64,000 nucleotides of DNA from JBBCJR01 sp037190805 (GTDB lineage: Bacteria > Pseudomonadota > Alphaproteobacteria > Sphingomonadales > Sphingomonadaceae). Location of the stretch: NCBI GenBank assembly GCA_037190805.1, contig JBBCJR010000001.1:59391-123390 (forward strand). Reading direction: 5' to 3'. This document shows, in pieces, positions 17,379-27,328 of the stretch. The first letter of the stretch is position 1. The number at the start of each line of letters is the position of its first letter. A program made the translations under genes and the position numbers. The notes beneath the pieces were generated by a model, which was not told the DNA's origin, did no database searches, and worked only from the letters and a program-made list of their open reading frames with translations.

Positions 17379-18434
17379 ATGACCGCGCCCAGCGTTGCCG
17401 AACTGTCCAATCGCGCTCGCGACGTGTTCCGCCGCGTGGTCGAGGGCTATCTGGAAACCGGCACGCCGATCGGCTCGCGCACGATCTCGAAGCTGTCGGG
17501 CCTCGGCCTGTCGGCGGCGTCGATCCGCAATGTCATGCAGGATCTGGAGGAGTTGGGGCTGCTCACCGCGCCGCATACTTCGGCCGGGCGGATGCCGACC
17601 GAAACCGGCCTCAGGCTGTTCGTCGACGGGATGATGCAGGCAAGCGTGCTGTCGGTCGAAGAACGGGCGTTGATCGAGGCGCAGGTCCGCTGGCCGTCGG
17701 GCGGCCATGCCCATGTCGAAACCACGCTGGAGGCGGCGACCCAGGCGTTGTCGGGTCTGTCCGCCTGCGCGGGCATCGTGCTGGTTCCCAAGGGCGAGCC
17801 CGTGATCCGCCAGCTGGCCTTCGTGCCGCTGTCGCAGACCCAAGCGCTGGCGGTGCTGGTCGGTGCCGATGGTGCGGTCGAGAATCGGGTCATCGACCTG
17901 CCCACCGGTCTGTCGGCGACGGCGCTGATGGAGGCGGGCAATTATGTGTCCAGCCGCCTCGCGGGGCTGACGCTGCCCGAAGCGGCGCGGCGCCTCCAGG
18001 CCGAGGTGGCGGCGAATCGCGCGGCGATCGATGTCGCGGCCGAGGATGTCATCGCGCGGGGTATCGCCACCTGGTCGGAGGATGGCGCGAGCCGCTCCGT
18101 GCTGATCGTGCGCGGTCAGGCGCAGTTGCTCGATCAGACAGCGGTGGGCGACATCGAGCGGGTTCGCCAGTTGATCGATGAACTGGAAAGCAAGGCCGAA
18201 CTGATCCGCCTGCTCGACTTTGCCAGGGCAGGCGAGGGCATGAAAATTTTCATCGGGGCCGAAAACAAGCTGTTTGCCCTGTCCGGCTCCAGCGTTATCG
18301 CCGCGCCCTATTTCGCCGCCGACGGCAAGGTCGTGGGCGTGGTGGGCGTCATTGGTCCGACGCGGTTGAACTATGCGCGCGTCGTCCCCATGGTGGACTA
18401 CACCGCACAGGCACTTTCCAGGTTGATGGCATGA
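17379..18434 (+). CDS. hrcA: Heat-inducible transcription repressor HrcA
   Basis: 351-aa repressor that binds CIRCE elements, usually at groESL in this group. It has an N-terminal winged helix (YLETGTPIGSRTISKLSGLGLSAASIRNVM, then TSAGRMPTETGLRLFVD) and the C-terminal effector domain with FIGAENKLFALSGSSVIAAPY. Its stop overlaps the grpE start (ATGA). No CIRCE site was recognised in this window, so its targets lie elsewhere. Confidence 0.96.
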   Translation: MTAPSVAELSNRARDVFRRVVEGYLETGTPIGSRTISKLSGLGLSAASIRNVMQDLEELGLLTAPHTSAGRMPTETGLRLFVDGMMQASVLSVEERALIEAQVRWPSGGHAHVETTLEAATQALSGLSACAGIVLVPKGEPVIRQLAFVPLSQTQALAVLVGADGAVENRVIDLPTGLSATALMEAGNYVSSRLAGLTLPEAARRLQAEVAANRAAIDVAAEDVIARGIATWSEDGASRSVLIVRGQAQLLDQTAVGDIERVRQLIDELESKAELIRLLDFARAGEGMKIFIGAENKLFALSGSSVIAAPYFAADGKVVGVVGVIGPTRLNYARVVPMVDYTAQALSRLMA

Positions 18435-19000
18435 TATCCGAACAGACGAACGACGTGAACAATACCGAAGACACCCAGAACACCTCCGATGCCGCCATCG
18501 AGGCGGAGGCGGACGCCATCGACCAAGGCTTTCTCCGCCTTGCGGAGCAGGACGCCGAAATCGCCGATCTCAAGGACCGCCTGTTGCGCGCTGCCGCTGA
18601 GACGGAGAACGTCCGCCGCCGGCTGGAGCGCGAAAAGACCGATGCCGCCCAATATGGCGCGACCGCCTTTGCCCGCGACATGCTGTCGGTGGCCGATAAT
18701 CTGTCGCGGGCGCTGTCGGCCTTTCCGGCCGAAGCGGAGAGTGACGAAGCGTTGAAGCCGCTGTTCACCGGCATCGAGATGACGATGAAGGAGCTGGCGA
18801 ACATCTTCCAGCGCCACGGCATTTCACGCGTCGAGGCGCTCGGCCAGCCGCTCGACCCCAATCGCCATCAGGCGATGATGGAAATCGAAAACGCGGACGC
18901 CGCGCCGGGGACGATCGTCCAGGAATTGCAGGCCGGTTACGTGATGCGCGATCGCCTGCTGCGTCCGGCGCTGGTCGGAGTGGCCAAGGCACCAGCCTGA
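18431..19000 (+). CDS. grpE: Nucleotide exchange factor GrpE
   Basis: 189 aa. Nucleotide exchange factor for DnaK. An acidic N-terminus and long coiled coil (about residues 30-75, with LKDRLLRAAAETENVRRRLE) precede the beta-domain, which carries the signature GVSRVEALGQPLDPNRHQAMME-like region near residues 132-155. Coupled to hrcA by a 4-base overlap. Its partner genes dnaK-dnaJ lie 2.5 kb downstream, separated by three minus-strand genes. Confidence 0.95.
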   Translation: MISEQTNDVNNTEDTQNTSDAAIEAEADAIDQGFLRLAEQDAEIADLKDRLLRAAAETENVRRRLEREKTDAAQYGATAFARDMLSVADNLSRALSAFPAEAESDEALKPLFTGIEMTMKELANIFQRHGISRVEALGQPLDPNRHQAMMEIENADAAPGTIVQELQAGYVMRDRLLRPALVGVAKAPA

Positions 19001-19012
19001 TCGGGACCGGGC

Positions 19013-20308
19013 TCAGCCGGCGATCGTTCGCATCAGTTCGGCCCGATGCGCGAAGACCGCCACATCGTTGAACGGCTCGCCGTCCGCGAGGGCTGCGTCG
19101 ACAAGGTGGTGAAGGCGGTCACGATCGGCCGCCAGGGTGGACAAGGCGGCGGCCAAAGCCTCGGGCTGGTGGATGGGGGTCAGGATGCCGCCCCCATGCA
19201 GGGCGATCAAATCCCGGGGATAGGCGCTGTCATAGCCAACCAGCGGCAAGCCCAGGCGAAGCGCTTCGATCAGGCAGCGAGGCGATTCCGGCGTCTTGTG
19301 ACAAAAGAGGAAAATGTCCGCGGCGCCGAGCGCGCGGAACAAGGCGTCACGATTCTCGACCAGACCCGGAAAGTGGATCCGGTCGGACAGGCCCAGGCGG
19401 TCGACCTCGGCCTCCGCCCATGCCCGCTGAGGTCCGTCGCCATACCAGTTTGCCTGAAACGAAATGCCGGCTCCCGCCAGACGTTCGAGCGCATTGATCC
19501 AGTCCGCCACACCCTTGTCCGGATGGGGCCGGCCCGCATAGACGAGCATGAGCGGTGCGGTTGCCGGTCGCTGCCGCCGGGCCAGCAGGTCGGTGGGCGT
19601 TGCCCCGATCTCCGGTCCGACATGGATGTCGTGAACCAGATGCGGGTTGCGGTTGAGGGACGCATAGGCGGCGTAGGTTTCAGCGCCGTGAAACATCCCG
19701 ATGGCGGCACGACGAATGACCGCGCGCTCGAAATGGCCCATCGCCCAGGCCACGATCCGATAATAAAGCCGCCGCCAGCTCGATCTGGTTCCCGCCTGGA
19801 AACGGGCCACCTCCGATTCGACCCGGTCGGTCCAGACCGCGAAACGCCGATTTCGGCGGTGCGCGATTAGCCCAGCTACCGCGCCCCAATCGCCCCACAG
19901 ACCACCGATGGCAAAATGCAGATGATCCGCCTCGTCGATCAGGGATGCCAGGCGCCTGCTCGCGGCAGGCAGGTTTTTGGCGAAGGGAAGCGGTGTGTAT
20001 GCGGCGGGCATCGGCACCAGCCGCACGCGGTCGAAACCGGGAATGTCGGCAATGGGGCTCGTGCTTTTCGGCGGCGGTTCGTGCGTAATCAAGGGCAGCA
20101 CCAGCGAGATGCGCGCGAAATGGGTCAGCCAGAGCCGCAGACCGTTGCAGGCCTGGCTGTCGATCCAGAATGCCCCGGCGGTGTCGCGATAAAGGCGGAG
20201 AGGCAGGACAAGCAGCAGATGGCCCGACGGCATTGGCAGCGATGCCAGATCAGCCGATGCGGGCGTCTGAACAGAGCCAGTCGATGCCTCGAACTTGCCT
20301 TCCCTCAT
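19013..20308 (-). CDS. Family 4-type glycosyltransferase
   Basis: 431 aa, GT-B fold. The C-terminal half has the nucleotide-sugar-binding region: LMLVYAGRPHPDKGVADWI, FPGLVENRDALFRALGAADIFLF, and the E-x7-E type motif in TPESPRCLIEALRLGLPLVGYDS. The first 60 residues are weakly conserved, so the start at ATG 20308 is tentative; the Met in LPMPSGHLL is another option. No polysaccharide locus surrounds it, so acceptor and pathway are unknown. Converges with grpE, 12 bases apart. Confidence 0.82.
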   Translation of the reverse strand: MREGKFEASTGSVQTPASADLASLPMPSGHLLLVLPLRLYRDTAGAFWIDSQACNGLRLWLTHFARISLVLPLITHEPPPKSTSPIADIPGFDRVRLVPMPAAYTPLPFAKNLPAASRRLASLIDEADHLHFAIGGLWGDWGAVAGLIAHRRNRRFAVWTDRVESEVARFQAGTRSSWRRLYYRIVAWAMGHFERAVIRRAAIGMFHGAETYAAYASLNRNPHLVHDIHVGPEIGATPTDLLARRQRPATAPLMLVYAGRPHPDKGVADWINALERLAGAGISFQANWYGDGPQRAWAEAEVDRLGLSDRIHFPGLVENRDALFRALGAADIFLFCHKTPESPRCLIEALRLGLPLVGYDSAYPRDLIALHGGGILTPIHQPEALAAALSTLAADRDRLHHLVDAALADGEPFNDVAVFAHRAELMRTIAG

Positions 20309-20341
20309 GGCGGCGAGCGATGGCAGCCGCCATGAACAGCG

Positions 20342-20818
20342 TCAACCCGATTGCCCCGCGGACATGAAGGGCAAGATGCTCAGGCACGCGTCCCCATCGT
20401 GTGTCGCCTGTCCGCAACTGAACAGGAAGGCGCGCCGGGCGATCTCGGCCTGCTGTTCGATACCGTAGCGCTGGAAGGGCTTTCCCGGCGTGATCCGGTA
20501 GCGATAGCGACAGAAAGGATGACGCATCAGCGGCAGATACCAGCGCCCGCCCCGCTGTGCCTGCCAGACATGGGTCATCTCGTGGATGAACAGGCCCTGG
20601 AGGCTGAGGCTCTCCGCCGCGAAATCGTCGCGCCACAGCGGCCCCTGCGGATGGAACCAGAGATTGCCGTCGGGCGCCATGATGAACCGGCGCGGATGGA
20701 ACGGCCACCAGCGGCGGCGGACCAGGCGGACGCGCGCGCAATCGATGGCGGTGCCGAACAGGCTGGTGACAAGCGCCACCTCGCCGGCGGTCAGCCGCCG
20801 CTCGGCCGGGCTAGCCAC
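20342..20818 (-). CDS. Vgr-related protein with HExxH metallopeptidase-like motif
   Basis: About 158 aa. Known in sphingomonads as a 'vgr related protein'; despite the name it is not a T6SS spike. LTAGEVALVTSLFGTAID and WFHPQGPLW are followed by IHEMTHVWQAQRGG, a zincin-like HExxH (HEMTH), and then RYRYRITPGKPFQRYGIEQQAEI with a candidate third ligand Glu. Start taken as GTG 20818, six bases after the copper chaperone stop, so the two are probably co-transcribed. Peptidase activity is not shown. Confidence 0.7.
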   Translation of the reverse strand: MASPAERRLTAGEVALVTSLFGTAIDCARVRLVRRRWWPFHPRRFIMAPDGNLWFHPQGPLWRDDFAAESLSLQGLFIHEMTHVWQAQRGGRWYLPLMRHPFCRYRYRITPGKPFQRYGIEQQAEIARRAFLFSCGQATHDGDACLSILPFMSAGQSG

Positions 20819-20823
20819 CCCGT

Positions 20824-21309
20824 TCAGTGATGACCGCTGGCGCCGGGGCCCTCCCCGGGGCCGACCACTTGGGCCACGGCCTCGACCTTGGTGCCACCGT
20901 CGAGGATGAAGGTGATCGGTACCGTGTCGGTGGGCCTGAGGCCGGTTTTCAAGCCGAACATCATCGCGTGATTGCCGCCGGGGCGGAACGGAATCCGCGC
21001 CCGGGCGGGCACCGACACGCCGCCGGCCAGGGGAAACATCTTCATCACCCCGCCGTCCATCCTGCTGCCGTGCAGTTCGACGCGGGTGGCGGCCCCGCTT
21101 TCGACCTTGACAACCCGGGCCGTCGCCCCGCCGCCGACCAGCGTGAAATAGGCTGCGGCCGGACGCCCGGTGACGGCGGGCAGGCGCAACCAGGCATTTT
21201 CCACCGTGATTGCCCCGGCGGCGCCGGGCTGGGCGGTGGCGGCGATGGGCAGTGAGACAGCAATAGCCGCCAGTGCGGCTGGGAACAGTTGATTCATGAC
21301 TTTGATCAT
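20824..21309 (-). CDS. Periplasmic copper chaperone PCu(A)C family
   Basis: 161 aa with a signal peptide (MNQLFPAALAAIAVSLPIAA). The mature domain carries the copper motif of the family: His and Met in VELHGSRMDGGVMKM and the second pair in GGNHAMMFGL. Such proteins deliver Cu(I) to cytochrome c oxidase. A His-rich tail is short (GASGHH). Start is either ATG 21309 (preceded by GGAAAAG) or ATG 21297; both give a signal peptide. No SCO or oxidase genes are adjacent. Confidence 0.88.
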   Translation of the reverse strand: MIKVMNQLFPAALAAIAVSLPIAATAQPGAAGAITVENAWLRLPAVTGRPAAAYFTLVGGGATARVVKVESGAATRVELHGSRMDGGVMKMFPLAGGVSVPARARIPFRPGGNHAMMFGLKTGLRPTDTVPITFILDGGTKVEAVAQVVGPGEGPGASGHH

Positions 21310-21382
21310 AAGCGCTTTTCCGGCAGGTGGGAACGGCTTGCCCATGTCCATGGGCCGGCGGCCGGGAATCAGCCGGCCCGGC

Positions 21383-21410
21383 CTTGTAGCCGGGCGGGGG
21401 GCACCTATAT
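21383..21410 (+). promoter_or_regulatory. Possible heat-shock (sigma-32) promoter of dnaK
   Basis: CTTGTA, 13 bases, CACCTATAT, lying 91 bases before the dnaK ATG. It resembles the alphaproteobacterial sigma-32 pattern (CTTGAA ... CCCCATAT) with mismatches in both boxes. Position is plausible; sequence match is only moderate. Confidence 0.3.
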
Positions 21411-21500
21411 CGCGCATCGACGGCTGGTCGGTGTGCTTTATGAGGCGTCGGCGGCCGGTTCTGCTGCAAGAGAAGAACAAGGGAACGGAAGAGAGACACG

Positions 21501-23414
<1,914 letters not shown>

Positions 23415-23497
23415 TGACATGGCATGCGCGGCCCCGCCTGTTTCCGGTCCATCGACCGTGACGCGCGGGGCCGCCATCCTTGCAGCCGGGGGGCTGA

Positions 23498-24616
23498 ATG
23501 CTCGACGCTGACTATGACTATTATGAGCTGTTGGAGGTGGAGCGCTCCGCCGACGATGGCACCATCAAGTCCTCCTATCGCCGGCTGGCGATGCGCTACC
23601 ACCCCGACAAAAACCCTGGCTGCCAGGAGAGCGAGGCGCGGTTCAAGGCGATCAGCGAAGCCTATGACTGCCTGAAGGACCCCCAGAAGCGTGCCGCCTA
23701 CGACCGTTTCGGCAAGGCGGCGTTCCAGGGCGGCGGCGGTGGCGGCGGTGCACAGGACTTCGCCGGTTTCTCGGATATTTTCGAAAGCGTGTTCGGCGAC
23801 TTCATGGGCGGCGGCCGCCAGCGCGGCGCCCAGGCGTTTAGGGGAGCCGACATCCGCTACGACCTCGAGGTCAGCCTCGAGGAAGCGTTCCACGGCCGCG
23901 AGGCGACCGTCACCTTCGATGTCGCGGTGCCATGCGAGCCGTGCTCTGGGTCGGGCGCCAAGGCTGGCAGCGGGGTAAAGACCTGCGCCACCTGCCACGG
24001 TCACGGCAAGGTCCGCGCCCAGCAGGGCTTCTTCATGGTCGAACGCATCTGCCCGGCCTGCCACGGCCAGGGGCAGGTGGTGGCCGAACCCTGTCCGTCC
24101 TGCCATGGCGAGGGGCGCCTCGACCGCGAGAAGCGGCTCGAGGTGCGCATCCCGGCCGGCGTCGACGAGGGCACCCGCATCCGTCTGGCTGGCGAGGGCG
24201 AGGCGGGACTGCGCGGTGGGCCGCGCGGTGACCTTTACATCTTCGTCCATTTGAAGCGTCATCCGCTGTTCCAGCGCGATGGCACGACCCTGTTCGCGCG
24301 GATGCCGGTGTCGATTTCCACCGCTGCTCTTGGCGGTGCCGTCACCGTGCCCGGCCTTGACGACGAGCCGGCTGAAATCCGCATTACCGCCGGCGTCCAG
24401 ACCGGCAGTCAGGTCCGCCTGCGTGGGCGCGGCATGCCGGTGCTGAACGGCCGTGGGCGCGGCGATCTTGTCGTCCAGATCGACGTCGAGACGCCGGTCA
24501 AGCTGTCCCGCCGCCAACGCGAGCTGCTGGAGGAGTTCCGTGAGATCGAGACTGGCGAGCAATGCCCGCAGTCGGCTGGCTTCTTCGCCAAGCTGAAGGA
24601 AAAGCTGGGAGGCTAG
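23498..24616 (+). CDS. dnaJ: Co-chaperone DnaJ (Hsp40, type I)
   Basis: 372 aa. J domain with the HPD triad (RYHPDKNPG, near residue 35), short G/F-rich stretch, and four zinc-binding CxxCxGxG repeats (CEPCSGSG, CATCHGHG, CPACHGQG, CPSCHGEG). The C-terminal client-binding domains follow. Stimulates the DnaK ATPase and delivers clients. Separated from dnaK by 83 bases, probably in one operon. Confidence 0.98.
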   Translation: MLDADYDYYELLEVERSADDGTIKSSYRRLAMRYHPDKNPGCQESEARFKAISEAYDCLKDPQKRAAYDRFGKAAFQGGGGGGGAQDFAGFSDIFESVFGDFMGGGRQRGAQAFRGADIRYDLEVSLEEAFHGREATVTFDVAVPCEPCSGSGAKAGSGVKTCATCHGHGKVRAQQGFFMVERICPACHGQGQVVAEPCPSCHGEGRLDREKRLEVRIPAGVDEGTRIRLAGEGEAGLRGGPRGDLYIFVHLKRHPLFQRDGTTLFARMPVSISTAALGGAVTVPGLDDEPAEIRITAGVQTGSQVRLRGRGMPVLNGRGRGDLVVQIDVETPVKLSRRQRELLEEFREIETGEQCPQSAGFFAKLKEKLGG

Positions 24617-24672
24617 CGGGCCTCGTTCGCGGGGTCAGGATGTGGGGCCACAGGGCGGACCGGGGGCATACT

Positions 24673-25368
24673 ATGCGAATGATCGGCCTGATCGGCGGCA
24701 TGAGCTGGGAAAGCTCGGCCGAATATTATCGCATTCTCAATCAGGGGATTCGGGATCGATTGGGACCGACGGCGTCGGCGCGCTGTCTGCTCTGGTCGTT
24801 CAACTTCGCCGAGGTCGAGGCGCTCCAGCATCGCGGCGATTGGGATGGTCTGACGGCCCTTATGGTCGATGCCGCGCGCCGGCTGGAGGCGGGCGGCGCG
24901 GACATGCTGCTGATCTGCACGAACACCATGCACCGGATGGCGCCTGCCGTTCAGGAGGCGATCGACATTCCCCTCATTCACATCGCCGATCCCACGGCCG
25001 AGCGGATCAAGGCCGCTGGGTTCACGAGGGCGGGACTGCTCGGAACCGCCTTCACCATGGAGCAGGATTTCTACAAGGGCCGCCTGTCTGAACGGCACGG
25101 CCTTGATGTCATCGTTCCTGACGCGGCGGATCGCGCCACCGTGCACCGGATCATCTATGAAGAGCTGGTGGCCGGGCGGGTCGTGCCGGCGTCACGGGCG
25201 GCCTATCGGGACGTCATCGCCCGACTGGTGGCAAAGGGTGTGGAAGCCGTGATCCTCGGATGCACCGAAATCATGCTGCTGGTGCGGCCGGAGGACAGTT
25301 TGGTTCCGGTCTTCGATACCACTCTGATCCACGCCGAGGCCGCGGTTCAACTAGCCTTGGCGGAGTGA
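24673..25368 (+). CDS. Aspartate/glutamate racemase family protein
   Basis: 231 aa. The two catalytic cysteines of the family are seen in LLICTNTMH and VILGCTEIMLL. GLIGGMSWESSAEYYR at the N-terminus is typical of the aspartate racemase branch (YgeA/RacX-like). Start is ATG 24673 so that the conserved MIGLIGGMSW opens the protein; an upstream in-frame ATG at 24562 would overlap dnaJ. Substrate is most likely an acidic or broad-range amino acid; not decided by sequence. Converges with coq7, 4 bases between stops. Confidence 0.88.
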   Translation: MRMIGLIGGMSWESSAEYYRILNQGIRDRLGPTASARCLLWSFNFAEVEALQHRGDWDGLTALMVDAARRLEAGGADMLLICTNTMHRMAPAVQEAIDIPLIHIADPTAERIKAAGFTRAGLLGTAFTMEQDFYKGRLSERHGLDVIVPDAADRATVHRIIYEELVAGRVVPASRAAYRDVIARLVAKGVEAVILGCTEIMLLVRPEDSLVPVFDTTLIHAEAAVQLALAE

Positions 25369-25372
25369 GCGG

Positions 25373-25909
25373 CTAAACCCGCTTGGCGACCGCGATCGCG
25401 GCACGGCAGCCGGCGCGGATCAGGGCGCTGAGCAGCGGATAGGCTGGCGCCTGCTCGGCCTGATGGGCGAGGGCGGTCTCGCGATGCTCGACCTCCTCGG
25501 CGCGGAATTCCGCGATATGAGCGGACAGCTCGGGATCGCTGTCGCCCAGCCGGTCGAGCTGCTCGCCATAATGGAGGTCGATCTCCGTCTCGACAGCGGC
25601 GGTGCACGCCATCGCCGCCCGCGAGCCCATCAGCGCTGTCGCCGCGCCCAGCGCGAAGCCGGCGACGTCCCAGAACGGGGTCAGCAGGGTCGGCCGAACG
25701 CCGCGCTCCGCCGCCAGCCGGTCGAACACCTGCCGGTGGCGCTCCTCCTGCGCCGCCATGCCCCGGATGAGGCGGGAATAGGGATGACGGTCGCCCATCA
25801 CCGCCAGCTGGCCGGCATAAATACGCGCGGCCCCGAACTCGCCGGCCTGATCCACCCGGACCATGGCGGCGCGCTCGGCGTCGGTCAGCGGGGTCTGGTG
25901 ATCAGCCAT
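25373..25909 (-). CDS. coq7: Demethoxyubiquinone hydroxylase Coq7
   Basis: 178 aa. Di-iron monooxygenase of ubiquinone synthesis (adds the C6 hydroxyl). Iron ligands are visible in QAGEFGAARIYAGQ, AAQEERHRQVFDR, CTAAVETEIDLHYGEQ and RAEEVEHRETAL. The ATG at 25909 lies inside the 3' end of dsbB (25-base overlap). Confidence 0.92.
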   Translation of the reverse strand: MADHQTPLTDAERAAMVRVDQAGEFGAARIYAGQLAVMGDRHPYSRLIRGMAAQEERHRQVFDRLAAERGVRPTLLTPFWDVAGFALGAATALMGSRAAMACTAAVETEIDLHYGEQLDRLGDSDPELSAHIAEFRAEEVEHRETALAHQAEQAPAYPLLSALIRAGCRAAIAVAKRV

Positions 25910-26364
25910 GCAATCGCTCCGGCGGCGGCGAGGGAGATGATGGCGTTCCAGCCGGCCATCGACACGCCCAGCCAGGACCAGGGAATGTCGTCGCAGCGGG
26001 TGATCGGCGTCGCCAGGATCTGGCGCAGCATCTCGTCCGGCGTGCCGACGATGGGCTTTGCCGTGCAGGCGGTGACACCCTGCCACCATTTCTGCTCCAC
26101 GCCGGCATGATAGACGCCGATCGCGCCAGAGATGGCGACGGCGAGGCCGGCGGCGGCCACCAGCCAGCGGCGGGCCGGGCGGGTTCCGGCGGCGAGCGCC
26201 AGCGCGGCCAGCACGATTGCCGCGCCATGCGGATAGCGTTGCCACCAGCACAGCTCGCACGGATAGAGGCCGCCGATATACTGGAAGCCCAGCGCGCCAC
26301 CGAGCAGGGCGGCGGGGACGATCAGCGCGACGAGATTGGCGCGGGCGAGCGGCGAACTGGTCAT
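25885..26364 (-). CDS. dsbB: Disulfide bond formation protein B
   Basis: 159-aa inner-membrane protein that reoxidises DsbA using quinone. Four membrane helices are predictable. The first redox pair is CELC (YPCELCWWQRYPH) and the second is the pair in VTACTAK and ITRCDDIPWSW. Start at ATG 26364 overlaps the 3' end of the preceding gene by 4 bases. Co-location with a ubiquinone gene fits its quinone use, though this is only suggestive. Confidence 0.93.
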   Translation of the reverse strand: MTSSPLARANLVALIVPAALLGGALGFQYIGGLYPCELCWWQRYPHGAAIVLAALALAAGTRPARRWLVAAAGLAVAISGAIGVYHAGVEQKWWQGVTACTAKPIVGTPDEMLRQILATPITRCDDIPWSWLGVSMAGWNAIISLAAAGAIAWLITRPR

Positions 26365-27308
26365 GGTTTCATCAGCACGCTTGGTGGGACGAATGCAACC
26401 CCCGCCCCCTTGGCGTCGAAGCCCGCCAGAAGATCCGCCGTGGCGGGCAGGGCGCGGGCGAGAACGACGGCGCGGCCCTCCTTCGCCGCCAGCCGTGCGG
26501 CACGGTCCAGCTTGGCCGTGGTCGCGGCGCGGGTCGGCACGTCGTCGAGAAACAGGCGATTGCTGATGGCCCGTCCGCCGGCGGCGGCGATGCTGTCGGC
26601 TGCGACGGTGGCGCCAATGACATGCGAATCGATCAGCGGCAGCCCGGCCTTCGCCACCGCCTCGGCGACGGGCGCCATGGCGGCGCGGTTGGCGGTGAAG
26701 GCCGACCCCATCATCGTATAAACGCCGGCCGGCTGGGGCAGGCGTGACAGCGCCCAGGCAAGGCGGCGGCGATTCTCGTCGGCGGACGCGGCAACGGTCA
26801 GGGTGTTAGGGCCGGGGCTCACCTTGGGATAGCCCTTTGGCTCCATCGGCAGCCCGATCCATACCTCATGACCGCGCTGGCGGGCGTGGTCGGCCAGTGC
26901 GGTCAGAGCCGGATGCGCCGGGGCCAGCGCCACGGCGACGCCGGTGGGCAGGCGGTCGATCAGGGCTTTCCCCTGACTCGCGTCGGGCGGGAAGTCGGTG
27001 ACCAGCACGGCGAGATGTGGTCCCGGCGGTACGGCCATCGGCGCGGGTGCCGGAGGTGTGACAGTCGCAGGGGCGGCGCTGATCGCTGCCGCGTTCGGTG
27101 ACGTGCTCGCGCGCGCCGCAGCGGCCGGCTTTGCCGGCGGCGTGTCGAGCGGAATGATCAGCCCGTCCTGCGGCATCGCCAGCGGCTTCAGCAACCAGGC
27201 GAACAGCGACGTCACGAGAATGAAGGCGATGGCAATGGCGACGATGCGTCCCGCGCTCGGCCAGAACGGCTCGGCGGCGCGCGCGTCTGGCAGGGTGTCG
27301 CTGCTCAT
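26361..27308 (-). CDS. Divergent polysaccharide deacetylase family protein (YibQ-like)
   Basis: 315 aa with an N-terminal membrane anchor (IVAIAIAFILVTSLFAWLL, about residues 17-35) and a Pro/Ala-rich linker. A periplasmic NodB-like domain begins near HLAVLVTDFP, with LPMEPKGYP, YTMMGSAFTANRAAM and LPLIDSHVIG. In alphaproteobacteria this family sits next to ctpA and an M23/EnvC gene, as here. Enzymatic activity is not established for the family. Part of the minus-strand run envC-ctpA-yibQ-dsbB-coq7. Confidence 0.88.
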   Translation of the reverse strand: MSSDTLPDARAAEPFWPSAGRIVAIAIAFILVTSLFAWLLKPLAMPQDGLIIPLDTPPAKPAAAARASTSPNAAAISAAPATVTPPAPAPMAVPPGPHLAVLVTDFPPDASQGKALIDRLPTGVAVALAPAHPALTALADHARQRGHEVWIGLPMEPKGYPKVSPGPNTLTVAASADENRRRLAWALSRLPQPAGVYTMMGSAFTANRAAMAPVAEAVAKAGLPLIDSHVIGATVAADSIAAAGGRAISNRLFLDDVPTRAATTAKLDRAARLAAKEGRAVVLARALPATADLLAGFDAKGAGVAFVPPSVLMKP

Positions 27309-27328
27309 TCCGGCCGCCTGGCCGCCGG

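Noticed and set aside
17281..17380. CIRCE element for HrcA autoregulation
   Set aside because: No TTAGCACTC-N9-GAGTGCTAA-like dyad seen; only a sigma-70-like promoter and a GC hairpin.
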